The notes beneath the pieces are model-generated. The model was given only the letters and a program-made list of their open reading frames with translations. It made no database searches and was not told the DNA's origin. From positions 1 through 18,156 of the forward strand of contig ONPE01000007.1 of NCBI GenBank assembly GCA_900319615.1: 18,156 bases of DNA. Reading direction: 5' to 3'. This DNA is from an uncultured Eubacteriales bacterium. Its GTDB lineage: Bacteria; Bacillota; Clostridia; Oscillospirales; Acutalibacteraceae. Each line of letters begins with the position of its first letter. Position 1 is the first letter of the stretch. Both the position numbers and the translations under genes were made by a program. Shown piece by piece: positions 13,853 through 18,156 of the stretch.

Positions 13853-15685
13853 ATGAATCCGAAGCTCGGTCAGCTCCGCCAAAAGGCGATGGCTCTGCCG
13901 CTGCAGCCCGGCGTGTATATCATGAAAGACCGCCGCGGCGAGATAATCTACATCGGCAAGGCGAAAAAGCTGAAAAACCGCGTCAGCCAGTATTTCGGCT
14001 CGCAGAACAACCACACCGAAAAGGTGCGGCGCATGGTGGAGAACGTCGACGACTTCGAGTACATCATCACCGACAGCGAGTTCGAGTGCCTTATCCTCGA
14101 GTGCTCGCTGATAAAACAGCACACCCCCAAGTACAACATCCTGTTAAAGGACGACAAGGGCTACAGCTACATCCGCGTATCAAACGAAGAATGGCGCAGG
14201 CTGAGCTACGTACTGCAAAAGGCTGATGACGGCGCGCGCTATATCGGGCCGTACAAGTCGAGCTACTACGTCAAGGTATCGGTCGAGGAGGCTAACAAGA
14301 TATTCGGGCTGCCGACCTGCAGCAGAAAATTCCCCGAGGATTTCGGGCGGTACAGACCGTGCCTGAACTTCCACATCAAGCAGTGCTGCGCTCCCTGCAC
14401 CGGCAAGGTGAAGCTGAAGGACTACAACGAGCGTGTAGAATCGGCTTTGTCATATCTTTCCGGCGACAGCTCCGGTATGCTGAAGACCCTGCAGGAGCGC
14501 ATGACCAAGGCTGCGGAGGCTCTCGACTTTGAGAGCGCCGCCAGATACCGCGACCAGATCGCGGCTATGAAGAAGCTGCGCGACAGGCAGAAGGTGGTGG
14601 ATATCCGCCTCGACGAGCTCGACGTCATCGCGATAGCAAAGGAGCAGAACAAGGGCTGCGCTACGGTGCTGCGTTTTGCCGACTCGCGCCTGTACGACAC
14701 CGAGAGCTTTATCGTCGACGACGTTGACGACGACGTAGACTTCCGCTCGCAGTTCATCCTGCGGTACTATACCCTCCGCAGCGAGATACCCTCGCACATC
14801 ATCCTCGACGGCGAGATCGAGTACGCCGAGAACACCGGGCTGTGGCTCAGCGAGAAGAAGGGCAAGCGCGTATATATCGGCGTACCGCAGCGCGGAGTAC
14901 AGAAAAATCTCGTCGATATGTGCCGCAAGAACGCGTATGAGGCTCTGGGTCAGCAGCGCGGGGTAACGGGCAGGCAGCTGAGCGTGCTCGACGAATTGAA
15001 GAATCTCCTCGGGCTCGACAAGCTGCCCGAATATATAGAAAGCTACGATATATCTAACCTTGCAGGCGCTGACAACGTCGCGGGCATGGTGGTCTTTGAG
15101 AACGCCAGACCGCTCAAAAGCGCCTACCGCAAGTTCAAGATAAAGTCCTTCTCCGGTCAGGACGACTACGGCTCTATGGCAGAGGTGCTGACAAGGCGGC
15201 TGGACGAATACAAAAAGGCGCAGGAGGAAGGGATATCAGACGGCTTCGGCAGGCTGCCCGACCTGATCCTGCTCGACGGCGGTAAAGGACAGGTAGGCGC
15301 GGTAATGCCCGTTATCGCGGCGTCCGGGCTGAGCATACCGGTCTTCGGCATGGTCAAGGACGATCACCACCGCACGCGCGCCATCGTCGGCTCCGGGGGC
15401 GAGATAGCCCTGCGGCCGAACCGCGCGGCATTCACCTTTGTGACCGGCATACAGGACGAGGTGCACCGCTACGCCATCGGCTTCAACCGTCAGCAGCGCA
15501 AAAAGATCCTCGGCTCGTCGCTGGAGGAGATCCCCGGCATCGGGAGAAAGAGAGCCAAGGAGCTCATGCGCTACTTCCGCACGATAAAGAACATCTCCAA
15601 CGCCTCGGTCGAGGAGCTGGAGCAGGCTCCCGGCATGACCCATCCCGCCGCCGTAAGCGTGTATAATTATTTTCATACAGACTAA
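13853..15685 (+). CDS. uvrC: Excinuclease ABC subunit UvrC
   Basis: UvrC makes both cuts around a lesion in nucleotide excision repair after UvrA/UvrB loading. At 610 residues it has every domain: GIY-YIG nuclease (GVYIMKDRRGEIIYIGKAKK, 20-39; Tyr22, Tyr33, Arg43) for the 3' cut, a cysteine cluster (CxxC near ...CCAPC), the UVR motif for UvrB contact (about 209-243), an RNase H-like nuclease for the 5' cut with ESYDISNLAG (Asp399), and two helix-hairpin-helix motifs from about 557 (EEIPGIGRKRAKELM, EELEQAPG). The start is fixed by AGGAGGTG (13840-13847). It is flanked on both sides by family 3 repeats; the downstream copy begins right after its TAA. uvrA and uvrB are not in the window. Confidence 0.97.
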   Translation: MNPKLGQLRQKAMALPLQPGVYIMKDRRGEIIYIGKAKKLKNRVSQYFGSQNNHTEKVRRMVENVDDFEYIITDSEFECLILECSLIKQHTPKYNILLKDDKGYSYIRVSNEEWRRLSYVLQKADDGARYIGPYKSSYYVKVSVEEANKIFGLPTCSRKFPEDFGRYRPCLNFHIKQCCAPCTGKVKLKDYNERVESALSYLSGDSSGMLKTLQERMTKAAEALDFESAARYRDQIAAMKKLRDRQKVVDIRLDELDVIAIAKEQNKGCATVLRFADSRLYDTESFIVDDVDDDVDFRSQFILRYYTLRSEIPSHIILDGEIEYAENTGLWLSEKKGKRVYIGVPQRGVQKNLVDMCRKNAYEALGQQRGVTGRQLSVLDELKNLLGLDKLPEYIESYDISNLAGADNVAGMVVFENARPLKSAYRKFKIKSFSGQDDYGSMAEVLTRRLDEYKKAQEEGISDGFGRLPDLILLDGGKGQVGAVMPVIAASGLSIPVFGMVKDDHHRTRAIVGSGGEIALRPNRAAFTFVTGIQDEVHRYAIGFNRQQRKKILGSSLEEIPGIGRKRAKELMRYFRTIKNISNASVEELEQAPGMTHPAAVSVYNYFHTD

Positions 15686-15744
15686 GCCTCCCTTTTCTAA
15701 GGGAGGTGGGCAAATCGGCTTGTCGATTTGGTCGGAGGGTTGCC
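15686..15744. repeat. CCTCCC-type palindromic repeat, family 3, copy 3
   Basis: It begins at the base after the uvrC stop codon. Stem 1 is CCTCCCTT-ttct-AAGGGAGG (15687-15706, 8 bp), stem 2 is CAAATCG-gcttgt-CGATTTG (15711-15730), then GGTCGGAGGGTTGCC. The variable stem 2 and constant flanks are the family pattern. It might also end uvrC transcripts, although the T-run is missing. Confidence 0.75.
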
Positions 15745-15751
15745 GTGCGGC

Positions 15752-15835
15752 GAAAGCTTTCCTCAGCCGGAGACGGCACCCCTCTGTCTCTTCGCGACAC
15801 CTCTCCCACCGGGGAGATCACCTCAAGGGGAAGCC
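15752..15835. repeat. Family 2 repeat, inverted copy of 9661-9745
   Basis: The reverse complement of 9661-9745 aligns over the full 84 bp with one gap and about seven mismatches (GAAAGCTTTCCTCAGCC ... CTCAAGGGGAAGCC). It follows the family 3 copy by 7 nt, so two families are stacked here. It stops 5 nt before the rsmD ribosome site (AAGGAGG, 15841-15847). Confidence 0.8.
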
Positions 15836-15852
15836 AAAACAAGGAGGATATT

Positions 15853-16401
15853 ATGCGAGTTATCACAGGCTCTGCTCGAGGCAGGGCGCTGGAGACCTTA
15901 AAAGGCGACGACATCGTCCGCCCCACCACCGACAAGGTCAAGGAGGCGGTGTTCTCGTCCATACAGTTCGAGCTTGAGGGGCGCGACTTCATCGACGTCT
16001 TTGCAGGCTCGGGTCAGATGGGGATCGAGGCACTCTCGCGCGGGGCGAAGAGCGCCGTATTTCTCGACAGCTCACGCAAGGCGGCGCAGGTGATCGAGCG
16101 CAATCTAAAGGTTACAAATCTGCAACAATTCGGCACCGTCATCATCGCCGATTCCATCTCTTATCTCAAAAATACAGACCGGGAGTTCGACATAGCCTTC
16201 CTCGATCCGCCCTATAACAAGGGAATATTGCAGGAGATCATGCCGATTATTGCACAAAGAATGAAGAAAACAGGCGTAATTATTTGTGAAAGTGCATTAA
16301 ATGATAAAATATTACAAAAATATTACAAATTTACTCTTGACAGAGAGCGTACCTATGGTAAAATAAGGGTAAGCACTTTCCGTCATGAGGATTTCATATG
16401 A
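15853..16401 (+). CDS. rsmD: 16S rRNA (guanine966-N2)-methyltransferase RsmD
   Basis: A SAM-dependent methyltransferase of 182 residues that modifies G966 (E. coli numbering) of 16S rRNA in the small subunit. The family opening MRVITGSARGRALETLKG, the R-P-T-T-D-K-V-K-E-A-V-F block, the SAM loop DVFAGSGQMGIEALSRGA and the catalytic DPPY (118-121) are all present. AAGGAGG (15841-15847) fixes the ATG at 15853; the frame open upstream is repeat DNA. The last third of the gene switches to A/T-rich codons (AAA, ATA, TTA, AAT) unlike the rest of the window while the protein stays in frame and family-like. That part also contains a strong promoter at 16337-16364. Confidence 0.95.
   Translation: MRVITGSARGRALETLKGDDIVRPTTDKVKEAVFSSIQFELEGRDFIDVFAGSGQMGIEALSRGAKSAVFLDSSRKAAQVIERNLKVTNLQQFGTVIIADSISYLKNTDREFDIAFLDPPYNKGILQEIMPIIAQRMKKTGVIICESALNDKILQKYYKFTLDRERTYGKIRVSTFRHEDFI
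16337..16364 (+). promoter_or_regulatory. Strong promoter inside the end of rsmD, reading into coaD
   Basis: A perfect TTGACA (16337-16342), a 16-bp spacer, and TAAAAT (16359-16364) preceded by TGG, an extended -10. The start point near 16371 gives a coaD leader of about 120 nt. It falls in the AT-rich end of rsmD, so coaD and the next gene can be expressed apart from rsmD. Confidence 0.7.
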
Positions 16402-16493
16402 CCGGTGTTTATACTGATTTCAACTAAAACTGTTAATATTATAACATGGGGTTTATTTGAATTTGGTATCACTAACAGCTTGAGGTATAAGAT

Positions 16494-16988
16494 ATGCACA
16501 GAACCGTGATCTGCCCCGGCAGCTTTGACCCTGTCACCAACGGACACATCGACATCATCACAAGAGCGAGCATGATGTTCGACGATGTGATAGTCGGCGT
16601 GTTCGATAACTCTGAGAAGCATCCCGCCTTCTCTATAGAAGAGAGGATAGACTTTCTCAACAGGACGGTAGGGGATATTCCGAACGTCAGGGTCATAGCG
16701 TGCGACGGTCTGCTCGCCCAGTGCGCCAAGGATATGGCGGCTACGGCGGTAGTCAGGGGGCTGAGGGCTGTATCGGACTTCGAGTACGAGTTCCAGATGG
16801 CGCTCATCAACCGCAAGCTGAATCCCGAGCTCGACACGGTGTTCCTCGCAAGCGATTCGAGCTACACCTATCTCAGCTCATCGGCGGTCAAAAACGTAGC
16901 TTCACACGGCGGCGATATAAGCAACTTTGTGCCTGCCGTTATTCATGACGAGGTATTCAACAGAATTAACAGGAAAGGAAATAAGTAA
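16494..16988 (+). CDS. coaD: Phosphopantetheine adenylyltransferase CoaD
   Basis: CoaD transfers AMP from ATP to 4'-phosphopantetheine, giving dephospho-CoA in the fourth step of coenzyme A synthesis. At 164 residues it is normal length. The nucleotidyltransferase signature CPGSFDPVTNGHIDIITRA includes the T/NGH motif; VRGLRAVSDFEYEFQMALIN and SSSAVKNVASHGGDISNFVP are also family marks. The start has GAGG (16482-16485) 8 nt upstream. rsmD-coaD adjacency is widespread in bacteria. The gene after it begins after 1 nt. Functionally it feeds the ACP/lipid genes at the left of the window only through CoA supply; there is no sequence link. Confidence 0.96.
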   Translation: MHRTVICPGSFDPVTNGHIDIITRASMMFDDVIVGVFDNSEKHPAFSIEERIDFLNRTVGDIPNVRVIACDGLLAQCAKDMAATAVVRGLRAVSDFEYEFQMALINRKLNPELDTVFLASDSSYTYLSSSAVKNVASHGGDISNFVPAVIHDEVFNRINRKGNK

Positions 16989-16989
16989 A

Positions 16990-17445
16990 ATGAGAGTAGA
17001 CGAACTTATCCAGGAATTACAGGACCTTGTAGCCGACGCAAAGACCATGCCCCTTTCAGGCGGCAAAGTCATCATCGAGGCGGACAAGATTTACGATATC
17101 CTCGACGAGATCCAGGACACCCTGCCTGCAGAGGTAAGACAGGCTAAGAATATAGTAGCCGACCGCAGCCAGATCATCGCAGAGGCTAAGAAGGAATCTG
17201 AGGACATCATCCGCGGCGCAGAGGAGCGCAAGAAGGCTATGATCGAGCAGAGCGAAGTAATGCGCGAGGCTAAGGCTGAGGCTGCAGAGCTGCTCAACGA
17301 CGCAAAGGGCAAGGCTTCCGAGATCCGCAAGGCTGCGAACGACTATGTCGAGAACGTCATGAAGCGCACCGACGACGCCATCACCGCCCAGCTCACCGAG
17401 CTCCGCAAGACCCGCCAGAACCTTCGCATCACCAAGAAGCAATAA
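16990..17445 (+). CDS. Coiled-coil protein of unknown function following coaD
   Basis: A 151-residue, highly charged, almost wholly helical protein. The N-terminus (MRVDELIQELQDLVADAKTM, then PLSGGKVIIEADKIYDILDE) recalls the short N-terminal module found in Clostridia proteins often labelled 'ATPase' or compared with DivIVA and ATP synthase subunit b. From about residue 45 a continuous coiled coil has repeated AEA/EAK heptads. No Walker motif, membrane segment or enzyme motif is visible, so an ATPase label would not be supported. The ATG at 16990 lies 1 nt after the coaD stop (site AGGAAAGGA upstream); the frame is open further upstream but overlaps coaD. Its place after coaD makes co-expression almost certain. 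Confidence 0.85.
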   Translation: MRVDELIQELQDLVADAKTMPLSGGKVIIEADKIYDILDEIQDTLPAEVRQAKNIVADRSQIIAEAKKESEDIIRGAEERKKAMIEQSEVMREAKAEAAELLNDAKGKASEIRKAANDYVENVMKRTDDAITAQLTELRKTRQNLRITKKQ

Positions 17446-17492
17446 CGCGTGCGTCTTTTTTCACCATGACGCGTACGTCTTTTTACACCATA
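17445..17492 (+). repeat. 24-bp tandem direct repeat at the end of the coiled-coil gene
   Basis: ACGCGTGCGTCTTTTT plus TCACCATG (17445-17468) is followed directly by ACGCGTACGTCTTTTT plus ACACCATA (17469-17492). The repeat starts on the last base of the stop codon. In the second unit GACG-cgta-CGTC plus five T looks like a minimal terminator, but the 4-bp stem is weak. The two T-runs may pause transcription. Confidence 0.7.
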
Positions 17493-17511
17493 CTGTAAAG
17501 AGCTTTTTATT

Positions 17512-17671
17512 TCAAGTTTAATCTATCACAAGGTTTTGATGAGCGTCATACGGCTCTCTCTTATAAGAACCGCATGATCCTATCCCATAAAGCTCAAATT
17601 TAATCTATCACAAAGCTTTGACGGGTGACATACGGTTCCCTCTTATCAAAATCGCGTGACCTTATCCCATC
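17512..17671 (+). repeat. Two tandem 82-bp-period units with a shared hairpin
   Basis: The unit starting at 17512 (TCAAGTTTAATCTATCACAA) repeats at 17594 (TCAAATTTAATCTATCACAA) and can be followed for about 77 bp at roughly 80% identity, both ending CTTATCCCAT or CCTATCCCAT. In each, GTCATACGG/CCGCATGAT (unit 1) or ACATACGGTT/AATCGCGTG (unit 2) can form a hairpin around CTCTTAT. Several differences keep or restore pairing (G-C to G-T, C-A mismatch to T-A). No reading frame spans the units. A strong terminator follows at 17680. This could be a structured RNA or an unrecognised repeat. Confidence 0.6.
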
Positions 17672-17679
17672 ATTAAATC

Positions 17680-17707
17680 GGCTCCCGAGCTACATCGGGA
17701 GCCTTTT
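17680..17707 (+). terminator. Intrinsic terminator, plus strand
   Basis: GGCTCCCGA (17680-17688) pairs perfectly over 9 bp with TCGGGAGCC (17695-17703) around a 6-nt loop, followed by TTTTGT. It closes either the coaD transcript, 235 nt after the last gene, or a separate short RNA covering the tandem units. Confidence 0.85.
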
Positions 17708-17714
17708 GTATTAT

Positions 17715-17762
17715 AATCGGTTGAGCTTGCCACGGGGCGCATACTGATCTGTCATTACGAGC
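17715..17762. repeat. Family 1 repeat, partial copy 3
   Basis: AATCGGTTGAGCTTGCCACG continues GGGCGCATA, then TGATCTGTCATTACGAG, matching the left part of the copy at 6918-6960 and then stopping. No right half is visible, so the copy appears truncated. Confidence 0.65.
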
Positions 17763-17778
17763 TCTTTATATGGTTATA

Positions 17779-17810
17779 CAAAAACACCCGCTGCGATCTG
17801 CAACGGGTGT
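17779..17810 (-). terminator. Intrinsic terminator of the NhaC-type gene
   Basis: On the minus strand, ACACCCGTTGC and GCAGCGGGTGT form an 11-bp stem with one G-T pair around AGATC (17784-17810), followed by TTTTG. It lies 21 nt past the antiporter stop codon and faces the plus-strand terminator at 17680. Confidence 0.85.
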
Positions 17811-17831
17811 TGTACTGTTCGATAGTGCTTA

Positions 17832-18156
17832 TTATTTCTCAACCTTACCGGCTAATTTGCCGCTCTTGGTGATGAATCTGAGGAGGATGAGCACCGCGAG
17901 CATGAGGACTACGCCTACAGGCAGCGCGATCATCCAGTTCTGCACGAAGCCTGCGATGATAAAGCTGATGAAAGATACAACAGCGACGGTCATCGCGTAT
18001 GGCAGCTGGGTCGAAACATGGTTGATGTGGTTACACTGAGCGCCTGCGGAGGACATTATGGTGGTATCGGAGATCGGGGAGCAGTGGTCGCCGCAAACAG
18101 CGCCTGCAAGGCAAGCGGAGATGCCGATGATCTGCAGCTCGCCTGTCGGGAAGATG
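17832..18156 (-). CDS. NhaC-family Na+/H+ antiporter, C-terminal part
   Basis: The gene enters from the right edge; about 107 C-terminal residues are visible and the frame is open to the window end. IFPTGELQIIG, then GDHCSPISDTTIMSSAGAQC followed by NHINHVSTQLPYA is the strongly conserved NhaC signature near the last membrane helices. Two hydrophobic segments follow (about AMTVAVVSFISFIIAGFV and ALPVGVVLMLAVLILLRFI), then a short basic tail ending KVEK. These membrane proteins exchange Na+ for H+ (or, in relatives, organic ions) and belong to the ion transporter superfamily. An internal ATG at 18056 is not the start because the signature continues upstream of it. Confidence 0.9.
   Translation of the reverse strand, partial: IFPTGELQIIGISACLAGAVCGDHCSPISDTTIMSSAGAQCNHINHVSTQLPYAMTVAVVSFISFIIAGFVQNWMIALPVGVVLMLAVLILLRFITKSGKLAGKVEK

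Noticed and set aside
15706..15852. Upstream extension of rsmD to an earlier ATG
   Set aside because: The extension translates repeat DNA; the AAGGAGG site and the family N-terminus MRVITGSARG place the start at 15853.

Overview
The window reads as chromosomal DNA from a Gram-positive, low-redox gut- or rumen-type Clostridia, most like a Ruminococcus/Oscillospiraceae genome. The pointers are a secreted dockerin protein with a PT-rich linker, Firmicutes gene pairs (yqzL-recO, rsmD-coaD, fakA/fakB, mutS2), strong AAGGAGG ribosome sites, G/C-ending codons in most genes, and many short palindromic intergenic repeats. I cannot name the species from the sequence. I see no phage, transposase, CRISPR array, rRNA or tRNA.

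Left third (43-7316): a membrane-lipid block. A TetR-type repressor on the minus strand diverges from a plus-strand run: a diacylglycerol-type glycosyltransferase, fatty-acid kinase subunit FakA (broken by a small frameshifting deletion), a DegV/FakB fatty-acid-binding protein, an uncharacterised large GNAT-like protein, PlsX and acyl carrier protein. FakA/FakB make acyl-phosphate from free fatty acids, PlsX exchanges acyl-phosphate with acyl-ACP, and ACP carries the chain. The GNAT-like gene sits 1 nt after fakB and shares 1 nt with plsX, so it probably belongs to the same process. The divergent promoters overlap at their -10 boxes, and a small dyad covers both.

Middle (7316-13663): a minus-strand secreted cohesin-like/dockerin protein converges on the lipid block across a bidirectional terminator. 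Then come a small YqzL-family gene overlapping recO, mutS2, a lipoprotein resembling a C39-like peptidase, and a flavin-binding (PNPOx-like) protein.

Right third (13853-18156): uvrC, rsmD, coaD and a coiled-coil protein of unknown function. After them lies a gene-free stretch of about 390 bp with two sets of tandem repeats and two opposed terminators, then the C-terminal end of an NhaC-type Na+/H+ antiporter on the minus strand.

The most distinctive non-genic feature is the repeats. At least three families of palindromic elements fill the gaps, and several copies begin exactly at, or supply, the stop codon of the upstream gene (plsX, recO, uvrC). The tandem 82-bp hairpin units ahead of the terminator at 17680 are the best candidate here for something undescribed.
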